This document shows positions 1 through 9,481 of a stretch of 64,000 nt of DNA, in pieces. Position 1 is the first letter of the stretch. Each line of letters begins with the position of its first letter. The notes beneath the pieces are model-generated. The model ran no database searches. It had not been told where the DNA came from and saw only the letters and a list, made by a program, of their open reading frames with translations. The position numbers and the translations under genes are program-made. Origin of the DNA: Pseudomonas chlororaphis subsp. chlororaphis (GTDB lineage Bacteria; Pseudomonadota; Gammaproteobacteria; Pseudomonadales; Pseudomonadaceae); assembly GCF_003945765.1 (NCBI RefSeq), contig NZ_CP027712.1, positions 992,001 to 1,056,000 on the forward strand, written 5' to 3'.

Positions 1-456
1 GGCGTCGAGGACGTGTTTCAGGTCGCTGACGCTGTTGATCTGCGGGTATGCGTCCGCGACGTTTTTCGGCAGGGCCAGGGCGTAGGTATTGCTGAATTTC
101 GACGGGGTCAGCCAGACCAGGCCTTTTTTCCCGTCGAGTTCCTTGACCCGGTCGTAGGACTGTTGGCTGTCGAGTTTTTCCGTCACGTGGTTGTAGGCCA
201 CCAGGGACACCCCGGTGTATTCCCAGAGCATGTCCAGTTGCCCGCTTTCGTGGGCGCTGCGTGCCAGGTTGCTGCCCAGGCCGCCGGTGACCCGGGTGTC
301 GTAGCCCTTGCCGCGCAGGTACTGCGAGGTGATTTCCGCCAGCAGCGTCTGCTCGGTGAAGACCCGGGCGCCGATGCGGATCACCGGTTTTTGCGCGGCC
401 TGGGCAATTCCCGCGCACAGCAGGACGCAGCCTATGATCAAAGCTATTTTTTTCAT
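1..456 (-). CDS. Osmoprotectant (glycine betaine/choline-type) ABC transporter substrate-binding protein, 3' end cut by window edge
   Basis: Periplasmic ligand-binding component of an OpuC/YehZ-type importer for quaternary amine osmolytes. Reading from the ATG at 456, the protein opens with a signal peptide (MKKIALIIGCVLLCAGIAQA, then AQKPV). It continues with the family-typical IGARVFTEQTLLAEI and a WEYTG motif near residue 80. Only about 152 residues are in the window; the C-terminal half lies beyond base 1. It follows the permease gene by 20 bases on the same strand, so the two form one operon, and the ATPase and second permease are presumably further left. The exact ligand (betaine, choline or carnitine) cannot be read from the sequence. 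Confidence 0.85.
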   Translation of the reverse strand, partial: MKKIALIIGCVLLCAGIAQAAQKPVIRIGARVFTEQTLLAEITSQYLRGKGYDTRVTGGLGSNLARSAHESGQLDMLWEYTGVSLVAYNHVTEKLDSQQSYDRVKELDGKKGLVWLTPSKFSNTYALALPKNVADAYPQINSVSDLKHVLDA

Positions 457-476
457 GTGAATTCCTTCGCGCAGGC

Positions 477-1193
477 TTAAGACGGGCGCAGGCCGCGTTC
501 CAGCCAGAGGCGGCTGGCCAGTGTCACCAGGCCGTCGAGCAGCAGCGCCAGCAAGGCGGTGCAGGCTGCGCCGAGCAGCAGTTGCGGCTGGTTGTTCAGG
601 GCGATGCCGGGGAAGATCAGGCTGCCGAGGCTGTTGGCGCCGATCAGGAAGGCCAGCGGCGCGGTACCGACGTTGATCGCCAGGGCCACGCGCACGCCAC
701 CGATGATGATCGGCACGGCGTTGGGCAGCTCGACTTTCCACAGCACCTGGCGCGGCGTCATGCCGATGCCGACGGCGGCTTCCTTGAGGGAACCCTGGAC
801 GTTTTTCAGGCCTTCGTAGGTGTTGCGCACGATGGGCAGCAAGGAGGCGAGGAACAAGGCGAAGATGGCCGGCCCGCTGCCGATGCCGAGGATCCCCAGA
901 GCGATGGCCAGGACGGCCAGGGGAGGGACGGTGTTACCGATGTTGAACACCTGCATGAAGCGCTCGGCACGCCCGACCATCTGCGGTCGGCTGAGGAAGA
1001 TGCCGGCGGGTATCCCCACCACGAGGGCGGCGAACATTGAAGCGAGTACCAGGTACAGATGGGCTTGCAGGTAAAACAACAGATCGTCGCGGTAGTGTTC
1101 GATCGTACTGATGCCGATCCAGTGGACCAGCAGGGCCAGGAGAGCGATGACCGCCGCGCCTCCTATCAGCCCTTTGCCATAGCGAATAGCCAC
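477..1193 (-). CDS. Osmoprotectant ABC transporter permease (OpuCB/YehY-like)
   Basis: Inner-membrane permease of the same quaternary-amine importer, 238 aa, the usual size for single-domain BPD_transp_1 permeases. It has about six hydrophobic segments and a clear cytoplasmic EAA loop (EAAVGIGMTPRQVLWKVELP) that would dock on the ATPase. The NIGNTVPPLAVLAIALGILGIG stretch is typical of OpuC-type permeases. It is the first gene of the operon seen here, with the substrate-binding protein 20 bases downstream. No ATPase lies upstream, so it must be encoded beyond the left edge or elsewhere. Confidence 0.88.
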   Translation of the reverse strand: MAIRYGKGLIGGAAVIALLALLVHWIGISTIEHYRDDLLFYLQAHLYLVLASMFAALVVGIPAGIFLSRPQMVGRAERFMQVFNIGNTVPPLAVLAIALGILGIGSGPAIFALFLASLLPIVRNTYEGLKNVQGSLKEAAVGIGMTPRQVLWKVELPNAVPIIIGGVRVALAINVGTAPLAFLIGANSLGSLIFPGIALNNQPQLLLGAACTALLALLLDGLVTLASRLWLERGLRPS

Positions 1194-1475
1194 AGGCGGA
1201 CTCCTTTTTCATGTCGGCGAGCATTCTTTCGTGTGGCAAGGCCATACCTGGCTGCCAAAAGAACGGTCGCGAGAAGCAGCTCGTCGATGCGCTGGAAACA
1301 GCGCGGGATCGAGCCATACGCATAGCCTCGTCAGGCTAACTTGCTGATTTTTCTACCCCTGACGAAAGCTCGTAACAGGGGAGTGGACGCCTCCACCTTT
1401 TAAAAGGTTCCATATTTGGCAGCGTTTGGCCACCCTCAATCCCATAACTCCGATATCTCTGATGCCTGGCCTCCC
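1194..1475. other. Upstream region of the osmoprotectant operon, with a 14-bp palindrome
   Basis: No convincing gene. The minus-strand promoter for the permease must lie here. A perfect 14-bp palindrome (ACCTTTTAAAAGGT) at 1395-1408 could be an operator. The small frames in this interval have unnatural composition and no ribosome-binding site. Confidence 0.4.
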
Positions 1476-1612
1476 GTAGCCGCTGCCGAGCGCAGCGAGG
1501 CTGCGATCGGCGGCGCAGCCGTCGCAGAACCTGCCTCCTCGGCATACCTGACAGAGCAACATCGCAATGCCGCCCAGCCTGATCGCAGCCTCGCGCTGCT
1601 CGGCAGCGGCCA
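1476..1612. repeat. REPIN-like inverted pair of REP sequences (GTAGCCGCTGCCG type)
   Basis: A REP beginning GTAGCCGCTGCCGAGCGCAG at 1476 is followed by its inverted partner at 1581-1612 (ends CGGCAGCGGCCAC). The same family recurs at 31184-31284. Such doublets are common non-coding elements in fluorescens-group Pseudomonas. Confidence 0.75.
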
Positions 1613-1671
1613 CAGGGGCAAGGGTTGCAGGGGCGAGGGCCGAACGGTGGTCCGTGGAGCTTGCTTTGCGC

Positions 1672-1677
1672 TATACT
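1672..1677 (+). promoter_or_regulatory. Possible -10 box (TATACT) for prfC
   Basis: TATACT lies 39 bases before the prfC ATG and is the best -10 match in the leader. No good -35 is visible at the usual distance, so this is a weak call. Confidence 0.35.
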
Positions 1678-1716
1678 CGCCGCCCTTTTTTTGAATCACC
1701 TGCCAGGCGATTTCCC

Positions 1717-3300
<1,584 letters not shown>

Positions 3301-3321
3301 GGTCTGAGCGACGCCCCAACC

Positions 3322-3354
3322 AAAAGCCCCGCTGCCAGACAGCGGGGCTTTTTT
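3322..3354 (+). terminator. prfC: Rho-independent terminator of prfC
   Basis: The stem AAGCCCCGCTG / CAGCGGGGCTT with a short loop is followed by six T on the plus strand. An A-run on the other side makes it potentially bidirectional. Confidence 0.9.
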
Positions 3355-3369
3355 ATGTCCCTATGCTGC

Positions 3370-3500
3370 AGGAGCGAGGCTTGCCCGCGAAAGCACCGGT
3401 TCGGGCAATGATTTTCTCCCGGCAGAACGGAGTTGGCAGGTTTGGGGCCGCTGCGCAGCCCATCACGAGCAATCGAGCGTCGACCGGCAGCTCCTACGGA
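3370..3500. repeat. 131-bp REPIN/MITE-like element, copy 1
   Basis: Begins AGGAGCGAGGCTTGCCCGCG and ends CCGGCAGCTCCTACGGA, so the ends carry short inverted repeats (AGGAGC/GCTCCT). It is the same length as the copy at 4807-4937, with five substitutions and no gaps. The two copies are in direct orientation on either side of the fimbrial gene. Confidence 0.85.
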
Positions 3501-3557
3501 TGCGTGGCAGGCCTGTGAGGCGCGAAGCGCATCCGGCACACCAGGGTGGGATCCGGC

Positions 3558-4562
3558 TCAGTTGTACACCAGCACATAACTGACCACCGCATCGGCTTTA
3601 CCGGCTTTCACCTCGCCACCGCTCGGGACGTAACGGGCCTGGCCAGCAAAATGGTAGACCTCGGCGTCGGGTTGGCTGTATTGCCAGTCAAGGTTGAGGG
3701 CCTTGCCCGGGGTGAAGGGAAGCCGGGTGCCCTTGCCGTTGGTGAGTTCGATGGCCGCGCCGCTGGCGACATGGCTTTGCCCGGCATCGTTGAACTTGAG
3801 CAGGCCATCGCTGGTGGTGGCGCCTTCGAAATAGATCTTGACCGGTGCCGGCTGGGTGGGGCGCAGGCCCTTGCAGTACACATTCAAATTGAAATTCTGC
3901 GCCTGGGTGTTGCCTGTACGGATATTGGCGACGGCGACTTTTCCCATTGGGACGATGATGCTCTTGACCTGTGCTTCGCAGGCGCTGAAGTAAATGCTGT
4001 TGGTCACATCGGTCGTCAGGCCCGTACCGACAAAAGGGACAGTGGTTATACCGGGTGCCCAGAATTCGGCCTTGAAACCGAATGAGATCGGGCCCTTGCC
4101 CACGGCGGTGCCAGTGCGGACGAATTCAATGACCACATGGGTGGGAAGGGGCACGGGAGCGAGTGGATGTGTCCCTCTTTGAAACGGCGGATATTTGATC
4201 TCTCCCCAGTTCCAGCTGGATGGGACATCGAAACCGATTCTGACTCCGACACCTTCAACACTGGTTTTGTGCACATTGGGCAACCCGGCAGGTTCCAGCC
4301 CAGTGACATTCATGGTCATGCCCACGTAATCGTAATTGCAGGATATGGGGTAGTAGCTCCCTTTTGAAAAAGAGATTGTCTGTGACGCCATGACTTGGCC
4401 GATTGGTGCCGGGGATAGGCTAGTGGTGCCTGCCAGCGGAGGTATGGTGAATCTTCCTCCTGGTGGCGGGTAATAGTCCCATCTACATGCGGCAAAAGCC
4501 GAATGGGTTCCGGCTAGCGTGGCAAGCAGTGTCAATGCCGACAGCATTTTCTTGAAAAGCAT
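3558..4562 (-). CDS. Orphan fimbrial subunit/adhesin (type 1 pilin family)
   Basis: A secreted protein of 334 aa with a signal peptide cleaved after about residue 25 (LLATLAGTHSAFA). The C-terminal half has the type 1 pilin pattern: a cysteine-containing start around EAQVKSIIVPMG, then GAAIELTNGKGTRLPF and a final strand ending DAVVSYVLVYN. The length is that of a two-domain tip adhesin or minor subunit (FimH-like) rather than a major pilin of about 180 aa. No usher or chaperone gene is near, so it either depends on machinery elsewhere or is a stranded relic. The 5' half is less GC-rich than neighbouring genes. The gene lies between two direct copies of a 131-bp repeat, which suggests acquisition or mobility. 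Confidence 0.75.
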   Translation of the reverse strand: MLFKKMLSALTLLATLAGTHSAFAACRWDYYPPPGGRFTIPPLAGTTSLSPAPIGQVMASQTISFSKGSYYPISCNYDYVGMTMNVTGLEPAGLPNVHKTSVEGVGVRIGFDVPSSWNWGEIKYPPFQRGTHPLAPVPLPTHVVIEFVRTGTAVGKGPISFGFKAEFWAPGITTVPFVGTGLTTDVTNSIYFSACEAQVKSIIVPMGKVAVANIRTGNTQAQNFNLNVYCKGLRPTQPAPVKIYFEGATTSDGLLKFNDAGQSHVASGAAIELTNGKGTRLPFTPGKALNLDWQYSQPDAEVYHFAGQARYVPSGGEVKAGKADAVVSYVLVYN

Positions 4563-4806
4563 GGATGACTCCTGGCAGGTCGTGAAAATGAATGAAGAAG
4601 GCTTTTCTCTTCCGCTTGTTGAGGAAAGATTCGCTTAGCCCGCTGTGCTGAATGTGCTGCTCGATGATAGGGATCGATGGTGTTGTGGATGAGTTTCAGC
4701 CGGGGGGAGGGAATGCTATCGATCCCGGGCATATCGATGAATAAGATGAATCTGATATGCGTGCAGGGCGCTCTGCGTGTAGGTCTTGACGTTGCGTTAT
4801 CCCCGT
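4563..4806. other. Leader region of the fimbrial gene; no gene seen
   Basis: Relatively AT-rich sequence upstream of the fimbrial ATG that presumably carries its promoter. No clear -35/-10 pair, operator or ORF with a ribosome-binding site was recognised. Confidence 0.3.
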
Positions 4807-4937
4807 AGGAGCGAGGCTTGCCCGCGAAAGCGCCGGTTCGGGCAACGATTTTCTCCCGGCAGAACGGCGTTGGCAGGTTTGGGGCCGCTACGCAGCCCAT
4901 CGCGAGCAATCGAGCGTCGACCGGCAGCTCCTACGGA
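4807..4937. repeat. 131-bp REPIN/MITE-like element, copy 2
   Basis: Second direct copy of the element at 3370-3500, differing at five positions. One base further out on each side it has matching ends GTAGGAGC / GCTCCTAC. Confidence 0.85.
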
Positions 4938-5130
4938 AGCAGGGCATAACCGCAGGTTTTAGGGCCTAGTCGAAAGCCGTCTATCCAGTGGGCGGATAGC
5001 TAGCTCCCTATCTGGAAAAGCGCCAGCTTCGGGGCTAGGTTTCAGGGGCAAGGTTTCATACGAAAGCGCGCCTTGCAGGTCAGGGTCTGTGGCCATCATT
5101 GATTCACCTACATAAAGGGACGGAATCAAC

Positions 5131-5391
5131 ATGAATGTCTTCCAACGGGGTGTGCTGTTGCTCAAGGTGCTGGTGCTGTTGTCGCTGGGCATATCCGCGG
5201 CCTGGGCCGGCGACCAGGCCGCACGGGTGCCGGGTTTCTGGGGGCCGGGGCATTTGCAGAACGGGGTGCAGATGATCGCCAAGTCGGAATCCGAGCCGGG
5301 CGACCAGGGGCAGGGTGGTAGCGAGGGCGATGACGATTCGACCACCGACGAGCCGGACCCCGACAGCGACGACGAGGCTAGCCAGGGCTGA
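5131..5391 (+). CDS. Small secreted acidic protein of unknown function
   Basis: 86 aa. The start is supported by AAAGGGACGGA upstream of the ATG. Residues 1-26 form a signal peptide (LLLKVLVLLSLGISAAWA). The mature part has a short conserved-looking segment (ARVPGFWGPGHLQNGVQM), then a tail made almost only of D, E, S, G, P and Q, with a very strong negative charge. The family was not recognised. An acidic disordered tail could bind cations or a basic partner, but that is inference. The gene stands alone and converges on dppF, with a terminator for each direction between them. The 190 bases upstream (4938-5130) show no other gene. Confidence 0.65.
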   Translation: MNVFQRGVLLLKVLVLLSLGISAAWAGDQAARVPGFWGPGHLQNGVQMIAKSESEPGDQGQGGSEGDDDSTTDEPDPDSDDEASQG

Positions 5392-5403
5392 GCCAGGCTG
5401 GCG

Positions 5404-5456
5404 GAAAAAAGAAACCCCTCCTGCCGGACTGATGCGCAATCCGGCAGGAGGGGTTT
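5404..5456 (-). terminator. Terminator of the dpp operon
   Basis: A 17-bp stem (AAACCCCTCCTGCCGGA and its complement, 5412-5456) is followed on the minus strand by TTTCTTTTTT. It lies beyond the second hairpin when read from dppF. Confidence 0.8.
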
Positions 5457-5470
5457 GGTCAACACAGATG

Positions 5471-5502
5471 AGGCGCCGCGGGTCACCGCGGCGCCTTTTT
5501 TT
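5471..5502 (+). terminator. Terminator of the small acidic-protein gene
   Basis: Stem AGGCGCCGCGG / CCGCGGCGCCT followed by TTTTTT on the plus strand. Confidence 0.8.
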
Positions 5503-5508
5503 GCCGGC

Positions 5509-6480
5509 TCAGCCGAGGAACTGTTCGGCGTAGTGGCAGGCCACCTGGCGGGTGTCGAGCAGGCGCAGGGCCGGCTCTTCGCTGCTGCAACGCTCGGTGG
5601 CGTATGGGCAGCGCTTGTGGAACGCACAGCCGGATGGCGGGTTCAACGGGTTGGGCAATTCGCCGACGATCTTGATCTTCGGCTTGTCCGGGTCCGGGTG
5701 AATGGTCGGCGTGGCCGACAACAACGCCTGGGTGTAAGGGTGCAGCGGACGGGTGTAGATGTCCTCTTTCGGGCCCATTTCCACCGGCCGGCCGAGGTAC
5801 ATCACCATCACGTGGTCGGCGACGTGACGCACCACCGCCAGGTTGTGGGAGATGAACACATAGGCGGTGTTGAACTCCTGCTGCAGGTCCATGAACAGGT
5901 TCAGCACCTGGGCCTGGATCGACACGTCGAGGGCCGAGGTCGGTTCGTCCGCCACCAGCACTTTCGGTTGCAGCATCATCGCCCGCGCCAGGGCGATACG
6001 CTGGCGCTGGCCGCCGGAGAACATGTGCGGGTAGCGCTGATAATGTTCGGGGCGCAGGCCCACCTGCTTCATCATCGCCTGGACCTTGTCCCGTCGCTCG
6101 CTGGCCGACAGCTGGGTGTTGATCAGCAGCGGCTCGGCCAGTTGATCGCCGATCTTCTGCCGTGGGTTGAGCGAGGCGTAGGGACTCTGGAACACCATCT
6201 GCACGTCTTTGCGCAGTTGCTTGCGCTGGGCCTTGTCGGCGCCGGCGACTTCCTGGCCGGCGATTTTCAAGGAGCCGGAAGACGGTTCTTCGATCAGGGT
6301 CAGGGCCCGGGCCAGGGTGGATTTGCCGCAGCCGGACTCGCCGACGACGGCGAGGGTCTTGCCGGCTTCCAGCTCGAACGACACGCCGTTGAGGGCGCGC
6401 ACGGTGGCGTGGCCCTTGAACAGGCCGCGGGACACTTCGTAGTGACGGGTCAGGTTGCGGGCGGTAAGAACGACGGCCAT
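5509..6480 (-). CDS. dppF: Dipeptide ABC transporter ATP-binding protein DppF
   Basis: Second ATPase of the dipeptide importer, on the cytoplasmic face. The ATG at 6480 gives 323 aa; the longer open frame upstream lies inside dppD and is rejected. Walker A is GESGCGKST near residues 47-55, the signature FSGGQRQRIALARAM, and Walker B VLVADEPTSALD. The C-terminal oligopeptide-transporter domain has the usual cysteines (GCAFHKRCPYATERC). The dppD stop and dppF start overlap as TAATG, so the two ATPases are translationally coupled. Confidence 0.95.
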   Translation of the reverse strand: MAVVLTARNLTRHYEVSRGLFKGHATVRALNGVSFELEAGKTLAVVGESGCGKSTLARALTLIEEPSSGSLKIAGQEVAGADKAQRKQLRKDVQMVFQSPYASLNPRQKIGDQLAEPLLINTQLSASERRDKVQAMMKQVGLRPEHYQRYPHMFSGGQRQRIALARAMMLQPKVLVADEPTSALDVSIQAQVLNLFMDLQQEFNTAYVFISHNLAVVRHVADHVMVMYLGRPVEMGPKEDIYTRPLHPYTQALLSATPTIHPDPDKPKIKIVGELPNPLNPPSGCAFHKRCPYATERCSSEEPALRLLDTRQVACHYAEQFLG

Positions 6481-7448
6481 TACGCCACCTCCTGATTCAG
6501 CGGGTAGAAGCAGCGGGCGAGGCTGGCGGCTTTCGGATCGAGGCCTGGACGCTGCTGGCGGCAGTTTTCCTGCACGTACGGGCAGCGCGGCGAGAGCAGG
6601 CAACCTTGCGGACGGTCGTAGCGACCGGGAACGATGCCCGGCAACGTCGACAGGCGCGCGGCGCCCATGCTGTGCTCGGGAATCGCTGCCAGCAGCGCTT
6701 CGGTGTAGGGATGGGCGGGGATGTCGAACAACTCCGGCACCTGGCCCACTTCCACCGCTTGCCCGGCGTACATCACGCACACGCGCTGGGCGGTCTCGGC
6801 GACCACCGCCAGGTCGTGGGTGATCAGCACCAGGCCCATGTTCTGCTCGCGTTGCAGGTTGAGCAGCAGCTCCATGATCTGCGCCTGGATGGTCACGTCC
6901 AGGGCGGTGGTCGGTTCGTCGGCGATCAGCAGCTTCGGCTCGCCGGCAATCGCCATGGCAATCGCCACGCGCTGGCTCATGCCGCCGGACAGTTGGTGCG
7001 GGTAGGCGTCCATGCGGCTGGCGGCGCCCGGGATCTCGACTTTTTCCAGCAGTTCGATGGCGCGCTTGCGGGCCGCCTTGCCGGACATCTTCAGGTGCAG
7101 GCGCAGCACTTCCTCGATCTGGAAGCCCACGGTGTAGCTCGGGTTCAGCGCGGTCATCGGGTCCTGGAACACCATGGCCAGGTCCTTGCCGACGATCTGC
7201 CGGCGTTGCCGGGCGCTGAGCTTGAGCATGTCCTTGCCGTCGAAGCTGAGGGCGTCGGCGGTGACGATGCCGGGATGCTCGATCAGCCCCATCAGCGCCA
7301 TCATGGTCACGGACTTGCCGGAGCCGGATTCGCCGACGATGGCCAGGACTTCGCCCTTGTCCACGTTCAGGTCCAGGCCATCCACCACGGGAACGGCCTG
7401 GGCGTCGCCGAAGCGCACGTTGAGATTCTTGATTTCTAGCAGTGACAT
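6480..7448 (-). CDS. dppD: Dipeptide ABC transporter ATP-binding protein DppD
   Basis: First ATPase of the importer, 322 aa from the ATG at 7448 ([14 protein letters not shown]). Walker A GESGSGKS is near residues 39-46, the signature [15 protein letters not shown], and Walker [13 protein letters not shown]. The C-terminal extension contains four cysteines ([16 protein letters not shown]), as in family members reported to bind an Fe-S cluster. The gene sits 10 bases after dppC and overlaps dppF by one base. Confidence 0.95.
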   Translation of the reverse strand: MSLLEIKNLNVRFGDAQAVPVVDGLDLNVDKGEVLAIVGESGSGKSVTMMALMGLIEHPGIVTADALSFDGKDMLKLSARQRRQIVGKDLAMVFQDPMTALNPSYTVGFQIEEVLRLHLKMSGKAARKRAIELLEKVEIPGAASRMDAYPHQLSGGMSQRVAIAMAIAGEPKLLIADEPTTALDVTIQAQIMELLLNLQREQNMGLVLITHDLAVVAETAQRVCVMYAGQAVEVGQVPELFDIPAHPYTEALLAAIPEHSMGAARLSTLPGIVPGRYDRPQGCLLSPRCPYVQENCRQQRPGLDPKAASLARCFYPLNQEVA

Positions 7449-7458
7449 GGGAATCTCC

Positions 7459-8385
7459 TCAGGCGGCGTTCTTGAGTTTCGGGTCCAGCGCATCGCGCAG
7501 GCCGTCGCCCATCAGGTTGATTGCCAGCACGCTGAGCAAAATGGTCAGGCCGGGCAGGCTCACCACCCACCAGGCGCGTTCGATGTAGTCGCGGGCCGAG
7601 GCCAGCATGGTGCCCCACTCAGGGGTGGGCGGCTGGACGCCAAGACCGAGGAAACCCAGGGCCGCGGCATCGAGAATCGCCGAGGAGAAGCTCAGGGTCG
7701 CCTGGACGATCAGCGGCGCCATGCAGTTGGGCAGCACGGTGATGAACATCAGGCGCGGCAGGCCGGCACCGGCCAGGCGCGCGGCGGTCACGTAGTCGCG
7801 GTTGAGCTCGCCCATCACCGCGGCGCGGGTCAGGCGCACGTAGGACGGCAGGGACACCACGGCGATGGCGATCACGGTGTTGATCAGGCCTGGGCCGAGG
7901 ATGGCGACGATCGCCACGGCCAGCAGCAGGGACGGCAGGGCCAGCATGATGTCCATCAGACGCATGATGGTCGGGCCGAGCAGGCGCGGGAAGAAGCCGG
8001 CGAACAGGCCCAGGAGGATGCCCGGGATCAGCGACATGACCACCGACGACAGGCCGATCAGCAGCGACAGGCGCGAACCGGTGATCAGGCGCGACAGCAG
8101 GTCGCGGCCCAGTTCGTCGGTGCCGAGGATGAACTGCCATTGGCCGCCTTCGAGCCAGACCGGCGGGGTCAGCAGGAAGTCGCGGTATTGCTCGCTCGGG
8201 TTATGCGGGGCGACCCAGGGCGCGAAGATCGCGCAGAAAATCACCAGCAGCATGAACAACAGGCCGGCCACCGCGCCCTTGTTGCGCGAGAACGCCTGCC
8301 AGAATTCCTTGTACGGCGACGGGTACAGCAGGCTTTGATCCACGGCCACGGCGGATACGGCTACTGAGGAGGTTGGAGTGCTCAT
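7459..8385 (-). CDS. dppC: Dipeptide ABC transporter permease DppC
   Basis: Inner-membrane permease, 308 aa from the ATG at 8385 ([13 protein letters not shown]). It has the N-terminal OppC_N segment with one membrane helix ([20 protein letters not shown]). A periplasmic part ([18 protein letters not shown]) and five further helices follow. The EAA-type loop is [18 protein letters not shown]. It lies 11 bases after dppB. The longer frame reaching 8541 runs into dppB and is not the start. Confidence 0.95.
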   Translation of the reverse strand: MSTPTSSVAVSAVAVDQSLLYPSPYKEFWQAFSRNKGAVAGLLFMLLVIFCAIFAPWVAPHNPSEQYRDFLLTPPVWLEGGQWQFILGTDELGRDLLSRLITGSRLSLLIGLSSVVMSLIPGILLGLFAGFFPRLLGPTIMRLMDIMLALPSLLLAVAIVAILGPGLINTVIAIAVVSLPSYVRLTRAAVMGELNRDYVTAARLAGAGLPRLMFITVLPNCMAPLIVQATLSFSSAILDAAALGFLGLGVQPPTPEWGTMLASARDYIERAWWVVSLPGLTILLSVLAINLMGDGLRDALDPKLKNAA

Positions 8386-8396
8386 GAGTATTGTCC

Positions 8397-9407
8397 TCAG
8401 CGCTGGTGACGAATGCGTGGGTTGGCAAAGCCGTAGAGGATGTCCACCACGAAGTTGACGAGGATCACCAGGCAGGCGATCAACAGGATGCCGTTCTGCA
8501 CCACGGGGTAGTCCCGGGCGCCGATGGCTTCGATCAGCCATTTGCCGATGCCGGGCCAGGAGAAGATGGTTTCGGTCAGGACCGCGCCGGCCAGCAGGGT
8601 GCCGACTTGCAGGCCGACCACGGTCAGCACCGGGATCAGCGCGTTGCGCAGGCCGTGCACGAACACCACGCGCGCCGGCGACAGGCCCTTGGCCTTGGCG
8701 GTGCGGATGTAGTCTTCGCGCAGCACTTCGAGCATCGAGGAACGGGTCATCCGCGCGATCACCGCCAGCGGAATGGTGCCAAGCACGATGGCCGGCAGGA
8801 TCAGGTGGTGCAGGGCGTCGAAGAAGGCGCCGGTGTCATCGGCCAGCAGGGTGTCGATAAGCATGAAGCCGGTTTTCGGCTCGATGTCGTAGAGCAGGTC
8901 GAGCCGCCCGGAAACCGGGGTCCAGCCCAGGCTCACGGAGAAGAACATGATCAGGATCAGGCCCCACCAGAAGATCGGCATCGAATAGCCGGCAAGGGAG
9001 ATGCCCATCACCCCGTGGTCGAACAGGGATCCTCGTTTCAGCGCGGCGATCACCCCGGCCAGCAGGCCGATCACGGCAGCGAACAGCATCGCGGCCGAGG
9101 CCAGTTCCAGGGTCGCCGGGAACAGGGAGCTGAACTCGCTCCACACACTCTCGCGAGTACGCAGGGATTCACCCAGGTCGCCCTGGGCGAGTTTGCCGAT
9201 GTAGTCCAGGTACTGCGCATACAGCGGTTTGTTCAGACCAAGGCGTTCCATTGCCTGGGCATGCATCTCAGGGTCGACCCGGCGCTCGCCCATCATGACT
9301 TCCACGGGATCGCCGGGAATCATGCGAATCAATGCGAACGTCAGCAAGGTGATGCCGAAGAATGTGGGAATCAACAACCCCACACGGCGGGCAATAAAAC
9401 TAAACAT
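8397..9407 (-). CDS. dppB: Dipeptide ABC transporter permease DppB
   Basis: Inner-membrane permease, 336 aa, starting MFSFIARRVGLLIPTFFGIT, the classic DppB/OppB opening. It has the ALIRMIPGDPVEVMMGERR motif and six membrane helices. The EAA loop is TAKAKGLSPARVVFVHGLRN, ending in a conserved EAIGARDYPVVQNGIL region. It partners DppC and is separated from dppA by 74 bases on the same strand, which allows separate control of the binding protein and the membrane complex. Confidence 0.95.
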   Translation of the reverse strand: MFSFIARRVGLLIPTFFGITLLTFALIRMIPGDPVEVMMGERRVDPEMHAQAMERLGLNKPLYAQYLDYIGKLAQGDLGESLRTRESVWSEFSSLFPATLELASAAMLFAAVIGLLAGVIAALKRGSLFDHGVMGISLAGYSMPIFWWGLILIMFFSVSLGWTPVSGRLDLLYDIEPKTGFMLIDTLLADDTGAFFDALHHLILPAIVLGTIPLAVIARMTRSSMLEVLREDYIRTAKAKGLSPARVVFVHGLRNALIPVLTVVGLQVGTLLAGAVLTETIFSWPGIGKWLIEAIGARDYPVVQNGILLIACLVILVNFVVDILYGFANPRIRHQR

Positions 9408-9481
9408 CTTCTGGTGTACCTCATCAGCCGGTTAGGCGTGTCCGGCAATCCCTGGGGTCAGGGATGCCGGGCGTTTCTTAT

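Noticed and set aside
1567..1716. Upstream extension of prfC
   Set aside because: Overlaps a REP element and the promoter region; the ATG at 1717 gives the standard RF3 N-terminus.
6481..6780. N-terminal extension of dppF
   Set aside because: Lies inside dppD; the coupled TAATG start at 6480 gives the normal protein.
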